Source: an uncultured Anaerococcus sp.
GTDB lineage: Bacteria > Bacillota > Clostridia > Tissierellales > Peptoniphilaceae
DNA length: 64,000 nucleotides
Reading direction: 5' to 3'
Assembly: GCA_943914475.1 (NCBI GenBank)
Contig: CALUCE010000011.1
Location: forward strand, 3,260 to 67,259
This document shows positions 25,972 to 34,446 of the stretch, one piece after another. Below the pieces are notes generated by a model. The model saw only the letters and a program-made list of their open reading frames with translations. It ran no database searches and was not told the DNA's origin. A program made the position numbers and the translations under genes. The number at the start of each line of letters is the position of its first letter. Within the stretch, counting starts at the first letter, position 1.

Positions 25972-26841
25972 TTACTTTTGCTTTTTATCTAAAGCATATA
26001 TATACTTTACAGCATTCAATGCTGCTACTTGTCCTTGCCCAACTGCCTTAGAAATTTGATAGGGATCTCCAGTTATATCTCCAGCTGCAAATAGTCCCTT
26101 TAGGTTGGTTTCCATATCCTTATTTACTATAACATGAACTCCATCAGTTTTTAAAGAAGGTACTAGTCTTTCTGCCTTGGATGAGTCTTTTATTATAAAG
26201 AAACCATCTGCAAAAATTTCTCGGCCATCATCCAAAACTAAGGACTGAGCTCTATTCTCTCCCTTAAATTCTAAAGGCTTGGCTCCTTCTATCACTTCTA
26301 TATTATTTCCTAGGTCAATTCCTTTTTTGTATAGGTTCACAAAGACAAGCTCTCCTACTATCTCTGCAGTAAACTTTGCCTCTTCTATGGACTCTTCATT
26401 GTAGCCTAAGACTACAACCTTTTTTTGCTTATATAAGGCTGCATCACAGGTTGCACAATAACTTAGACCCTTGGCAAAAAACTTATCTTCGTTTTTTATA
26501 TCCTTATTAATAACTCTTCCTGTTGCTAGGATACAAGTTTTAGCTTCTATAAAGTCGTGGTTTTCATCTTCTATGGCAAAGTAGGATCCCATAGCATAGA
26601 CCTGGCTAACTTTCTTATCATGTTTTTCATAGTCATAAAGATTTGCCTGGTCCTTAAACTTTTGGTTTAGGTCTGCTCCAGAGATATCTTCAAAGCCTAG
26701 GTAGTTTTTTATGGAAGAAGTTTTTTCTAAGCTTTTAGAATCATCTCCAAAAACTATAACTGTTTTATTTCTAACCCCTGCATTTACTAGGGCAGAAAGG
26801 CCTGCCGGCCCCTGACCTATGATTGCTATATCGTATCTCAT
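25972..26841 (-). CDS. trxB: Thioredoxin reductase-like flavoprotein lacking NADPH motifs
   Basis: The protein (289 residues) keeps the FAD site (IIGQGPAGLSA at the start, GLFAAGDITGDPYQ near the end) and the redox pair C129/C132 in SYCATCDAA. The NADPH domain is unusual: the expected GGGxxA loop reads LGYNEESIEEA, and the HRR motif that grips the 2'-phosphate is replaced by NLYKKG. Loss of both motifs is the hallmark of ferredoxin-dependent flavin thioredoxin reductases of clostridia. It overlaps trxA by one base, so thioredoxin is clearly the partner. A ferredoxin electron donor would fit the PFOR metabolism; direct evidence is lacking. Confidence 0.85.
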   Translation of the reverse strand: MRYDIAIIGQGPAGLSALVNAGVRNKTVIVFGDDSKSLEKTSSIKNYLGFEDISGADLNQKFKDQANLYDYEKHDKKVSQVYAMGSYFAIEDENHDFIEAKTCILATGRVINKDIKNEDKFFAKGLSYCATCDAALYKQKKVVVLGYNEESIEEAKFTAEIVGELVFVNLYKKGIDLGNNIEVIEGAKPLEFKGENRAQSLVLDDGREIFADGFFIIKDSSKAERLVPSLKTDGVHVIVNKDMETNLKGLFAAGDITGDPYQISKAVGQGQVAALNAVKYIYALDKKQK

Positions 26842-27149
26842 TACTTGAGTTTAGATACTTTTTCTTCGATAACTTCTTTTGCTTGGAAGCCTACCATAGT
26901 TTCTTTTAGTACTCCATCTTTAAATAGCATAAGGAATGGAACTGCATTTACATTGTATCTGCTTGCAATTTCTGGCTCCTTATCTATATCTATTCCATAG
27001 ATTGGAAAGTCTACTTCTCCAGCAAGCTCTTCTAGGACTGGCTCTTGCATCTTGCAAGGTCCACACCATACTGCAGAAAAGTCTACTAGAACAAGACCTT
27101 CAGCATCTAAAACTGATTCTTTAAAATTACTATTGTTTAATTCTTTCAT
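26841..27149 (-). CDS. trxA: Thioredoxin
   Basis: The 102-residue protein has the WCGPCK active site (C29, C32), the cis-proline segment NAVPFLMLFKDG and the usual thioredoxin length. It reduces disulfides in the cytoplasm, including ribonucleotide reductase. It starts 45 bp after the P-II-like gene with an AAGGAG site and is coupled to the reductase through an ATGA-type overlap. Confidence 0.95.
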   Translation of the reverse strand: MKELNNSNFKESVLDAEGLVLVDFSAVWCGPCKMQEPVLEELAGEVDFPIYGIDIDKEPEIASRYNVNAVPFLMLFKDGVLKETMVGFQAKEVIEEKVSKLK

Positions 27150-27194
27150 TTCAAACTCCTTTAAGATCTTCTAATTAAAGAAATTATACCTTTT

Positions 27195-27791
27195 TTAATT
27201 TTGTTCAACAAGACCTCTAACGTCTGTAATTGGTAGGGTAAAGATTATTCCTGTGGAAGCTTCATTAAAATTCATTTTTTCATAAATAGCATCCTTGATC
27301 TTTTCTACCTTATCATTGGCAACAACCATTAAAATAATATCTTTTTCAGGTTCTACGGTCATATTCATGAGTATGGATTCTTGCAAGACTCCTGCTCCTC
27401 TCCCGTGCATTACTGTGGCTCCATTGGCCCCATTAGCTTGGGCAATTTCTATAACCTTGTCTCCCTCGTGCCTGTCTACTATAACATATAGGGCTTGGTA
27501 TTTCATAGTATCTTCTCCTTTATAATCGAAATCTACAGTAAAGGCTATATTCTGCTCACTTGTTCCTTGTTTTAGGTCAAGCTTATCTAGGATGTTTTCC
27601 CCTTCTTTTTCATCGATTAGGGCTCTTACTATTTCTTTTCTTTTTTTGTTCATCTTTAAGAGGGATAAGATTTCTCCATCTTCTATAGCCATACCATAAA
27701 CACAGGTGATATAGGATCCGCCCAGATCCTTTAACTTATTCATTTTTTTTGAACCATAGTTTCTTGGCAAAATCAGTGTTAGTAGTTTCAT
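27195..27791 (-). CDS. P-II-like regulatory protein paired with DUF1538
   Basis: The 198-residue protein has two halves. The C-terminal half (about 95-195) carries P-II/GlnB-like features: MKYQALYVIVDRHEGDKVIEIAQANGANGATVMHGRGAG corresponds to the T-loop-side motif, and EKDIILMVV to the B-loop region. The N-terminal half is related in pattern. The classical Tyr uridylylation site is absent. It overlaps the upstream DUF1538 gene by 4 bp, a pairing that suggests the protein controls the membrane partner as P-II proteins control AmtB. The ligand is unknown. Confidence 0.8.
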   Translation of the reverse strand: MKLLTLILPRNYGSKKMNKLKDLGGSYITCVYGMAIEDGEILSLLKMNKKRKEIVRALIDEKEGENILDKLDLKQGTSEQNIAFTVDFDYKGEDTMKYQALYVIVDRHEGDKVIEIAQANGANGATVMHGRGAGVLQESILMNMTVEPEKDIILMVVANDKVEKIKDAIYEKMNFNEASTGIIFTLPITDVRGLVEQN

Positions 27792-29215
27792 TTTTTACTC
27801 CTTCTTACATATAAGCTTCCTAGAATCATTATTGTAATTATAGGAATCATACAAACAAAGGCTATAACTCCAAAACCATCTCTTATATTTCCTGCTACTC
27901 CCTGGCAAAAGGCTAGGATAAAGGTTGCTGTCATTGGTCCTGAAGCTACTCCACCAGAGTCAAAGGCTATACCCACAAAGATTTGTGGAACAATTCTTGA
28001 TAGACTAAGTGAAATTATCAAGGATGGAACAACCAACATCCACAACTTAAAATTTTCATTTTTAAGCTTAAACATGGCAAACATTACAGCCATGGCTACT
28101 CCTAGGGATAGGGAAATTAGGATTGATCTTTGGTTGATAGAACCACCTGTAACATCTTCCACCTGACTGCTTAAGACCTGAACAGCAGGCTCTGCAAGAA
28201 CTACCAAAAGTCCCAAGATAAAACCTATTAGGGGAAGTATGGTTGAATCTGTATAATTTTCTCCCATCTTATAGGCCAAGTCCATAAAGCCTCCCTCTAC
28301 TGATGCAAGAAAAATAAGTAGACCTATAAAGGTATAGACAAAACCAATAACTATCTTATCTAGTCTCTTTTTTTCCTTAAAGACAAAAATATTCATAATT
28401 ATAAATACTGTCATTATAGGAATAAGGGCAAAAAGTGTTGACTGGAGGGCTGAAACAAAGGGATTTGTAGCTACTTGGCTAGCCCCTTCCATATTAGTAT
28501 CCTTGATAAATAAACTTAGGATAAGGCCTGCAAGGACAGGTCCTGATGAGGCGATACCTACTAGTCCAAAAGAGTCCTTCTCTCCTTTTTGCTCTCCTTT
28601 TAACTTTGAAACACCCAGTCCCAAGGAAATTATAAAGGGCGTAGTCATGGCTCCTGTTGTAGCTCCAGATGCATCAAAGGCTATAGAATGGCCAAACTCA
28701 TCTGTAAATATTATTAGGGCAGAGACTACAGAATAGACTGCTATCATAAACTTTGACATATTAATTTCTTTAAAAATCCTATAAAGGCCCAAAGAAATCA
28801 TTAGACCCACACCCAGGGATATGATTATAACTATAAATCTTGGGTCCATGGCTGCTGTTTGGGATATCTGATTAGCAAGTATTAGTAGGTCAGGCTCTGC
28901 TATAGATATTGTAAAGCCTATAAACATACCAAAGCTAATTACAGATATAATTCTTTTTCTTCTTCCTATAAAATCTCCCATCATCATACCGATTTTTGAT
29001 ATGGAAAGATCTATACCCATAAGAAAGACAGAAAGTCCTATGATAACCCCCAAACAGGCTAATAGAAATTTAAAGATGGTATAAGAATCTACTGGCCTAA
29101 AAATATTTAGTATTATAACCAGGACAGCTATAGGTAAAACAGCCTTAATATTCTGCTTTAATCCTTCTCTAAAAATAATATCACCCCATTTCTTTTTTTC
29201 TTTGATATTTATTAT
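27788..29215 (-). CDS. DUF1538 family membrane transporter-like protein, start unclear
   Basis: The open frame runs 475 codons and encodes many hydrophobic segments with a two-fold repeat: PFIISLGLGVSKLKG with AFDASGATTGAMTTP in the first half, and GVASGPMTATFILAFCQGVAG in the second. These are DUF1538 hallmarks. The N-terminal part (KEKKKWGDIIFREGLKQ, then LPIAVLVIILNIFRPVD and GVIIGLSVFLMGIDLS) is clearly part of the family, yet this frame has no ATG; a TTG at 29053 would cut off the first helix. An ATG at 29225 in another frame enters this frame only if one base is dropped from the 7-A run at 29193-29199. Either a non-ATG start or a homopolymer frameshift applies. Confidence 0.75.
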   Translation of the reverse strand: MINIKEKKKWGDIIFREGLKQNIKAVLPIAVLVIILNIFRPVDSYTIFKFLLACLGVIIGLSVFLMGIDLSISKIGMMMGDFIGRRKRIISVISFGMFIGFTISIAEPDLLILANQISQTAAMDPRFIVIIISLGVGLMISLGLYRIFKEINMSKFMIAVYSVVSALIIFTDEFGHSIAFDASGATTGAMTTPFIISLGLGVSKLKGEQKGEKDSFGLVGIASSGPVLAGLILSLFIKDTNMEGASQVATNPFVSALQSTLFALIPIMTVFIIMNIFVFKEKKRLDKIVIGFVYTFIGLLIFLASVEGGFMDLAYKMGENYTDSTILPLIGFILGLLVVLAEPAVQVLSSQVEDVTGGSINQRSILISLSLGVAMAVMFAMFKLKNENFKLWMLVVPSLIISLSLSRIVPQIFVGIAFDSGGVASGPMTATFILAFCQGVAGNIRDGFGVIAFVCMIPIITIMILGSLYVRRSKK

Positions 29216-29230
29216 TTATACCCATTTTTT

Positions 29231-29262
29231 AAAAATAAAAAAGAGATAGCCTAAACTATCTC
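29231..29262 (-). terminator. Terminator of pta
   Basis: GAGATAG and CTATCTC (29243-29249 and 29256-29262) form a 7-bp stem followed on the minus strand by TTTTTTATTTTT. It lies immediately before the start of the DUF1538 gene. Confidence 0.75.
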
Positions 29263-29276
29263 CTTCGGTATTAGTC

Positions 29277-30269
29277 TTAGTTTCTAACTTGGTTAGCTGT
29301 AAGAATAGCTAGCTTGTAAACATCTTCTTCGTTACAACCTCTGGAAAGGTCGTTTACTGGTTTGTTTAAACCTTGAAGTATTGGTCCTAAAGCTTCAAAG
29401 TTACCAAGTCTTTGACCTATCTTATAACCAATGTTTGCTGCTTGAAGGTCTGGGAAGATAAATACTCTTGCCTTACCTGCAACTTCTGATTCTGGATATT
29501 TTTGTTTTGCAACTTCTGGAATCAAAGCAGCATCAAATTGCATTTCACCATCAATAAGTAGGTCTGGATCCATTTCTTTAGCAAGCTTGGTTGCAAGAGC
29601 TACCTTGTGAGCAAGTGGTGATTTAGCTGATCCCTTGGTTGAGAATGAAAGCATAGCAACTACTGGATCGATACCAAATTCTTCTGCTGTTTTTGATGAT
29701 TCAACAGCAACTTCTGCAAGCTCGTTTGCTTCAAGAGTGATGTTTATAGCTGTATCTGCAAAGAGATATTTTTGTCCGTCTGGTCCTAACATAATCATTA
29801 CACCTGAAACTCTCTTAACGCCAGGTCTTGTTTTGATTAGTTGTAGGGCTGGTCTTACAGTATCACCTGTTGGGTTAACTGCACCAGATACCATACCATC
29901 TGCTCTATTTGTTTGGATTAACATTGTTCCAAAATAGTTTGGATCTGTTTTTAATAAGTATTCACCATCTTCTCTGGTGTTTTTACCTTTTCTTAATTCA
30001 ACATATTTATCAACTAGTTCATCAAGTAATTCTGATTCCCTAGGGTTAATTATTTGTAAACCTTCAATGTCAATTTCTTCTTTTTCGGCAAGTTCTTTGA
30101 TAGCTTTTTCATCACCAAGAACGATTGGTACTATTAAACCATCTTTTTGGTGTCTAGCTACTGCTCTAAGAACTCTTTTGTCTTCTCCTTCTGGAAATAC
30201 TATCGTACGGTTTTTACCTTTAATATTTTCGATAGCTAATTCCATTACGCCTAATACTGACTCTGCCAT
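29277..30269 (-). CDS. pta: Phosphate acetyltransferase
   Basis: Pta converts acetyl-CoA and phosphate to acetyl-phosphate, which acetate kinase (not in the window) uses to make ATP. The 330-residue short form has IVFPEGEDKRVLRA near the start, GTMLIQTNRADGMVSGA, the conserved LADTAIN, and a C-terminal VFIFPDLQAANIGYK / GPILQGLNKPVNDLSRG block. There is a GGAGG ribosome site and a possible TATAAT-type promoter near 30306-30311. It is monocistronic and linked in function with nifJ. Confidence 0.95.
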   Translation of the reverse strand: MAESVLGVMELAIENIKGKNRTIVFPEGEDKRVLRAVARHQKDGLIVPIVLGDEKAIKELAEKEEIDIEGLQIINPRESELLDELVDKYVELRKGKNTREDGEYLLKTDPNYFGTMLIQTNRADGMVSGAVNPTGDTVRPALQLIKTRPGVKRVSGVMIMLGPDGQKYLFADTAINITLEANELAEVAVESSKTAEEFGIDPVVAMLSFSTKGSAKSPLAHKVALATKLAKEMDPDLLIDGEMQFDAALIPEVAKQKYPESEVAGKARVFIFPDLQAANIGYKIGQRLGNFEALGPILQGLNKPVNDLSRGCNEEDVYKLAILTANQVRN

Positions 30270-30333
30270 TGTTTCCTCCTAATTTTTTTAATCTATAAAC
30301 ATTATCATTATACTCTTGTATAAAATTTATGCA

Positions 30334-30807
30334 TCAATTTTTTGCCTTATTTAGACAATCTTTTTCATTTTTTGATAGAATTGTCTTACTTTCGCCCCTT
30401 ACTACCTCTTTTAAGTAAATATTTGACCCATCTTGAGAGTAAAGATTAGTCAAGATAACTCCGTTGTGGTAGGAGTCTAATAGGCAGAGAGAAAAGGAAA
30501 GGGAGTTGGTTTGACCCTCAAAGGCATCATAATGAACCACAGCCATCTTGCTTACAGCTCCCATGGAGGTATCCTTGGTGTCCATGGACCTTTGGTATAT
30601 GTTTCTTAGTTGTTTGTTTGATGATTCTATCTGATCATTTAGGCTTAGAATCAACTCTTCCATATTTACATCTGGGTTGGTTCCCCTTAAGAGATGGTCA
30701 TACCTTCTTTTTTGTCTTTTAAGCTTGTGGTTTAGGCTTACTATCATTGATAATTCAACAATTACTAGGACTGCTAGTATACCTAATCCTATATATATAC
30801 CTATCAT
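30334..30807 (-). CDS. DUF4446 family protein
   Basis: The 157-residue protein has an N-terminal membrane helix (about 4-24), a basic coiled-coil stretch and the conserved domain with AVVHYDAFEGQTNSLSFSLCLLDSYHNGVILTNLYSQDGSNIYLKEV, diagnostic for DUF4446. This family is commonly found near parAB in Firmicutes; its role is unknown. It starts within the stop of the preceding cyclodeaminase-like gene (ATGA overlap) and ends the cinA-parA-parB operon. Confidence 0.88.
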   Translation of the reverse strand: MIGIYIGLGILAVLVIVELSMIVSLNHKLKRQKRRYDHLLRGTNPDVNMEELILSLNDQIESSNKQLRNIYQRSMDTKDTSMGAVSKMAVVHYDAFEGQTNSLSFSLCLLDSYHNGVILTNLYSQDGSNIYLKEVVRGESKTILSKNEKDCLNKAKN

Positions 30808-31376
30808 TTATTCCTTCCTTTTATTATTTCTAGATTTTTTTCAAAAAGTTTTTCGCATTTTTCTACTATTGTATCTTTGTCAAAATCATAGTCTATCTGC
30901 TTTTGGTTTATTTCTATGTTTATTATAGAAGAAAAAACTGCTTCCTTTATTAGCCTTATCCCTATTTCTCCATCGGATATGGTATCCATCTTCCCATTTT
31001 TTAGGATAAATCCTGCCAGATCCATTGCCTCAAAAGATAGATCTATGGTCTCTCTTGGTGGTCCTATGGCAGCTAGTGTTTTCTCTTCTATTACTTTTTT
31101 AGACTGGCCACTTTTGTAGGCATCTATTAAAGAATTGACCCTGTCTATATCTTCTTGCATGACTTCTTCAAGTCTTTTTGAAATTTTAAGAAGCTTGGCT
31201 CTTATTTTTACAGCTTCTTTTTCAAGGTCTGGGTCTTCATACTTCTTCTTATCCATCATAAAAAGAAGGTTTATACCCAGATTAGCAATAAGACTTACCA
31301 GGGCTCCTCCACCAGGATTAGCATTTTTCTTCCTGGTTTGCTCTATCAGGTGGCCAAGAGTAAAATCAATCATCAT
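30804..31376 (-). CDS. Formiminotetrahydrofolate cyclodeaminase / methenyl-THF cyclohydrolase family protein (FchA-like)
   Basis: The 190-residue, mostly helical protein contains NPGGGALVSLIANLGINLLFMM, the folate-binding signature of the FTCD C-terminal domain. Such stand-alone proteins act as cyclodeaminase or as methenyl-THF cyclohydrolase in one-carbon metabolism. A slightly short length and its position inside the segregation operon (overlapping parB by 11 bp) are unusual, but the GGG motif and overall pattern are clear. Which of the two reactions it catalyses cannot be told. Confidence 0.8.
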   Translation of the reverse strand: MMIDFTLGHLIEQTRKKNANPGGGALVSLIANLGINLLFMMDKKKYEDPDLEKEAVKIRAKLLKISKRLEEVMQEDIDRVNSLIDAYKSGQSKKVIEEKTLAAIGPPRETIDLSFEAMDLAGFILKNGKMDTISDGEIGIRLIKEAVFSSIINIEINQKQIDYDFDKDTIVEKCEKLFEKNLEIIKGRNK

Positions 31377-32226
31377 TTTTCTTAAGTCTCCAATACAAAT
31401 TTTCTATATCATCAATTGAAAAACAATCAAAGGTCACCTTGTATATGTCCTTAGACTTTGCTATATCTACCTTGGTTCCCACAAGGTTTATAAACTTTTC
31501 TTCAAAGTCCTCAAACAAAATCCTATCAAGTTTATCATCCTTACTTTCAGTTTTTTGCTTTTTTGCTTTTCTTTTATTTTTAGACTTCTCTTCAACCTTT
31601 CTTATGTTGGTTTTTTTGTTGATAAAATCATCAAGAGAAGATGCTCTTTGGTCAAGGTCTTCTATAGCCAAAAGAGTTCTAGCTTGTGATGATGAAATAT
31701 TTCCATTTTCAAGCTCCGTCTTGGTCTTTTCATCAAGCTTTAACAAGCGCATGGTATTAGCTATATAGGACCTGGATTTTCCAACAGTCCTCCCTATAGC
31801 CTCCTGAGTCATGTCATAGTTTTCTGCCAATTCTTGGTAAGCATTGGCCTCTTCAAGGGCTGATAGGTCTTCTCTTTGGATATTTTCTACTATAGAAAGT
31901 ATGTCCAAGTCCTTCTTATCTATATCCCTTACTATGGCATCTATTTGATCAAGACCTGCTAGCTTACTTGCCCTGTACCTTCTTTCTCCTGCTATAATTT
32001 CATATATATCATCTTTTTTTGTAACTACTATGGGATTTAAAAGTCCGTATTGTTTTATTGACTGAGATAGGCCTTCCAAGGACTTAGGATCAAAGTTCTT
32101 CCTCGGTTGGTCCTTCCTCGGCTTTATATCTTTTAGGGGAAGTTTAACTACCCTTCCCTCGGTATTTTCTACACTTGTATCAGGGATAAGAGAATTTAAG
32201 CCTCTTCCCAAAGATCTCCTATTCAT
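31366..32226 (-). CDS. parB: Chromosome partitioning protein ParB (Spo0J)
   Basis: ParB is a CTP-dependent clamp that loads at parS and spreads to organise the origin region. The 286-residue protein has the N-terminal ParB/CTPase domain with GERRYRASKLAGL, the HTH (EAIGRTVGKSRSYIANTMRLLKL), a Lys-rich linker (RKVEEKSKNKRKAKKQK) and the C-terminal dimer domain. It overlaps parA by 8 bp. Four parS-like sites lie within 12.5 kb, so this is the chromosomal segregation protein. No second copy (Noc) is seen in the window. Confidence 0.95.
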   Translation of the reverse strand: MNRRSLGRGLNSLIPDTSVENTEGRVVKLPLKDIKPRKDQPRKNFDPKSLEGLSQSIKQYGLLNPIVVTKKDDIYEIIAGERRYRASKLAGLDQIDAIVRDIDKKDLDILSIVENIQREDLSALEEANAYQELAENYDMTQEAIGRTVGKSRSYIANTMRLLKLDEKTKTELENGNISSSQARTLLAIEDLDQRASSLDDFINKKTNIRKVEEKSKNKRKAKKQKTESKDDKLDRILFEDFEEKFINLVGTKVDIAKSKDIYKVTFDCFSIDDIENLYWRLKKNDD

Positions 32227-33172
32227 AATCCCCCTCTTTTTTCTCTTCTTTAACTTCTTCAGAATCTTTATCTGATGTTTTTTCTTCTGAAGTTGTTTCT
32301 TCTTTTTTATCCTGATCCTTTTTTTCTTTTTCTAATTTTTCCTTTTCTTTCTTAAGGGCCTCTTCTTCCTTTTTCTTTTTGGCAAGGTCTTTTTCAAATC
32401 CATCCAAGGACTTACTTATTTCATGACCAAGCTCTATATAGGCTCTGGCTCCCTTGGAATTTTTATCATAAATAAGGGCAGACTTTCCAAAGGAGGGTGC
32501 TTCAGCAAGCTTGATATTTCTTGGTATCATAGTCCTAAAGACCTTGGACTTAAAGTAAGCCTTGACTTCTTCTGCAACTTCGTAAGAAAGCTTGGTTCTC
32601 TTATCAAACATGGACAAAAGAACTCCTTCTATTTCAAGTTTTGGATTTAATGATTCCTTTACCAAGTCATAGGTATTTAAAAGCTCACTAACTCCCTCTA
32701 GGGCATAGTATTCTGTTTGTATAGGGATAATTATAGAGTCCGATCCAACCAGGGCATTTATAGACAAAAGTCCCAAGGATGGTGGACAATCTATAAGAAC
32801 CAAATCATAGGAAGAATCTAAAAGTTTAATAATTTCCTTAACTTGCTCTGTCCTTTCTACCTGATCAAGGGCAACAAGCTCAACTTCTAGACCAGAAAGA
32901 GATGATTCGGAAGCTATAAGGTAAAGATTATCCTGGCATTTTTTTATATAGTTTTTTATATCAAAGCCTTCCTCTTCCCTATAAAAAAGATCATAGATAG
33001 ACTTATCCAGCTTATTTTTATCAAAGCCAAGACCTGTTGTAGTATTGGCCTGGGGATCAAGATCTATAACTAAAATCTTTTTGCCCTCTTGGGCTAGAGC
33101 AGTAGCCAGGTTAACTACCGTAGTAGTCTTTCCTACTCCTCCTTTTTGATTAAAAACTGATATAACTTTCAT
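32219..33172 (-). CDS. parA: Chromosome partitioning ATPase ParA (Soj) with charged C-terminal tail
   Basis: The deviant Walker A motif KGGVGKTT (10-17), the LIDCPPSLG Walker B and PIQTEYYALEG identify Soj-type ParA, which works with ParB in origin segregation and modulates DnaA. The core is complete by about residue 258. It is followed by about 58 residues of almost only Lys, Glu, Asp, Ser and Thr (260-317), not found in typical 250-260-residue Soj proteins. The tail is predicted to be coiled-coil or disordered. The gene overlaps cinA by 23 bp and parB by 8 bp. Confidence 0.95.
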   Translation of the reverse strand: MKVISVFNQKGGVGKTTTVVNLATALAQEGKKILVIDLDPQANTTTGLGFDKNKLDKSIYDLFYREEEGFDIKNYIKKCQDNLYLIASESSLSGLEVELVALDQVERTEQVKEIIKLLDSSYDLVLIDCPPSLGLLSINALVGSDSIIIPIQTEYYALEGVSELLNTYDLVKESLNPKLEIEGVLLSMFDKRTKLSYEVAEEVKAYFKSKVFRTMIPRNIKLAEAPSFGKSALIYDKNSKGARAYIELGHEISKSLDGFEKDLAKKKKEEEALKKEKEKLEKEKKDQDKKEETTSEEKTSDKDSEEVKEEKKEGDYE

Positions 33173-34370
33173 ACTTACCTCTCATAATAATAATTGCAGC
33201 ATCTATGGCCCTATTCCTAGTAAATCTTCTTACCTTGTTTCTATCCGGAGCAAAGGATAAGTCAAGGATATGGACTTGGTCATGGTATTTTATACCCAGG
33301 TATACCTTGCCCAGGTGGGCATAGCCTGTTGTTACTATACACAAGTCTGCCTTGGACTTATGGTATAGACCCTCTAGCATTTCTTCTGCTGTTTCTTTAC
33401 TTACTGCTGTATACTTTTCTAGTGTTTCATGTGAAACATCAAGGATTTTTTCTTTGGCCTCGTCAGAATATACTATATAGGATTCCTTTAAACAATCAGA
33501 AGCCCCAGCTATATCTATAATGGAAGATGCTATCATGCCTCCTGTGATAGATTCTGCTGTAGCTAGCTTCTCTTCTCTTGATCTTAGTAGGTCTAGAAGG
33601 ATTTTTTCCTTTCTTTCACCATTTCTTACTATTATCAAGGGACCAAAAATTTTATCAAGCTCTTTTTCTTTAAGCTCTATCATTTGAAGAGCCTCATCCT
33701 TACTAGCAGCCTTGGCTGATATTCTTATATAGGCTCCATCATCTGTAAAATAAGGAGATATGGTAGGGTTTTCTCCATTAAAGTCTACTCTTCTTGCCAT
33801 ATCCCATTCTCCTAGCATGCCTATTTTTAGGATTCTTGATTCTATGACCCCATCAGTCTTTAAAAGGGGAAGAACCTTCTTATCAAACATCCTCTTCATT
33901 TCCCTAGGTGGTCCTGGCATTAAAACTATTTTACAGCCTTCTTCTGTCTCTATGATACAGCCTGGGGCTGTTCCTACTTCATTTTCTAAAACTATGGCAT
34001 CTTTTGGAAACCTTGCTTGCTTGAGATTATTATCTATGGCAATTTTTTTATCCTTGAAATAAGACTTAAGACTTGCTAGGGCCTTGTCGTTAACTACAAC
34101 CATATCTTCCTTGCCAGCAACCTTTATAACTACTTCCTTGCTTATATCATCAGGTGTTGGTCCTAGACCTCCTGTGATAAAAATATAGTCGCATTTACTT
34201 GTGGCTTTTTTTAGTTCCCTATAAAGCCTATCGAAGTTATCTCCAACAGTTATCATTTTATATACATTTATTCCTATCTCACTAAGCTTTTGTGCTAAGT
34301 ATTGGGAATTGGTGTCTACTATATTTCCTAATAAGATTTCTGTACCAACAGAAAAAATTTGTCCTATCAT
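33150..34370 (-). CDS. cinA: CinA, competence/damage-inducible protein with NMN amidohydrolase domain
   Basis: The 406-residue protein has an N-terminal MoaB-like domain (VGTEILLGNIVDTNSQYLAQKL, FITGGLGPTPDD, LMPGPPREM) and a C-terminal CinA domain (TAESITGGMIASSI..., YSDEAKEKILDV, CIVTTGYA). Family members hydrolyse NMN or ADP-ribose derivatives and recycle pyridine nucleotides. The start at 34370 (MIGQIFSVG) is chosen since AAGAGG precedes it. Further upstream the frame runs through the promoter and a parS site and is not coding. The gene contains an internal parS site (33423-33438) and leads the parAB operon. Confidence 0.92.
   Translation of the reverse strand: MIGQIFSVGTEILLGNIVDTNSQYLAQKLSEIGINVYKMITVGDNFDRLYRELKKATSKCDYIFITGGLGPTPDDISKEVVIKVAGKEDMVVVNDKALASLKSYFKDKKIAIDNNLKQARFPKDAIVLENEVGTAPGCIIETEEGCKIVLMPGPPREMKRMFDKKVLPLLKTDGVIESRILKIGMLGEWDMARRVDFNGENPTISPYFTDDGAYIRISAKAASKDEALQMIELKEKELDKIFGPLIIVRNGERKEKILLDLLRSREEKLATAESITGGMIASSIIDIAGASDCLKESYIVYSDEAKEKILDVSHETLEKYTAVSKETAEEMLEGLYHKSKADLCIVTTGYAHLGKVYLGIKYHDQVHILDLSFAPDRNKVRRFTRNRAIDAAIIIMRGKYESYISF
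33423..33438. promoter_or_regulatory. parS site 2, inside cinA
   Basis: TGTTTCATGTGAAACA differs from the parS consensus at one central base and lies inside the cinA coding region, upstream of parA. Confidence 0.8.
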
Positions 34371-34392
34371 ACTACCTCTTTTCTTCCTAACT

Positions 34393-34422
34393 AGTATAAC
34401 AAAAAACCTATCCTTGATACAA
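34393..34422 (-). promoter_or_regulatory. Promoter of the cinA-parA-parB operon
   Basis: On the minus strand TTGTAT, an 18-bp spacer and TATACT. The -35 hexamer touches the parS site at 34423 directly, so ParB binding could affect the operon. Confidence 0.65.
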
Positions 34423-34438
34423 TGTTTCACATGAAACA
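34423..34438. promoter_or_regulatory. parS site 3, next to the cinA-parAB promoter
   Basis: TGTTTCACATGAAACA, one central mismatch to the consensus, located between the rsmG terminator and the operon promoter. Confidence 0.8.
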
Positions 34439-34446
34439 AATACAAA

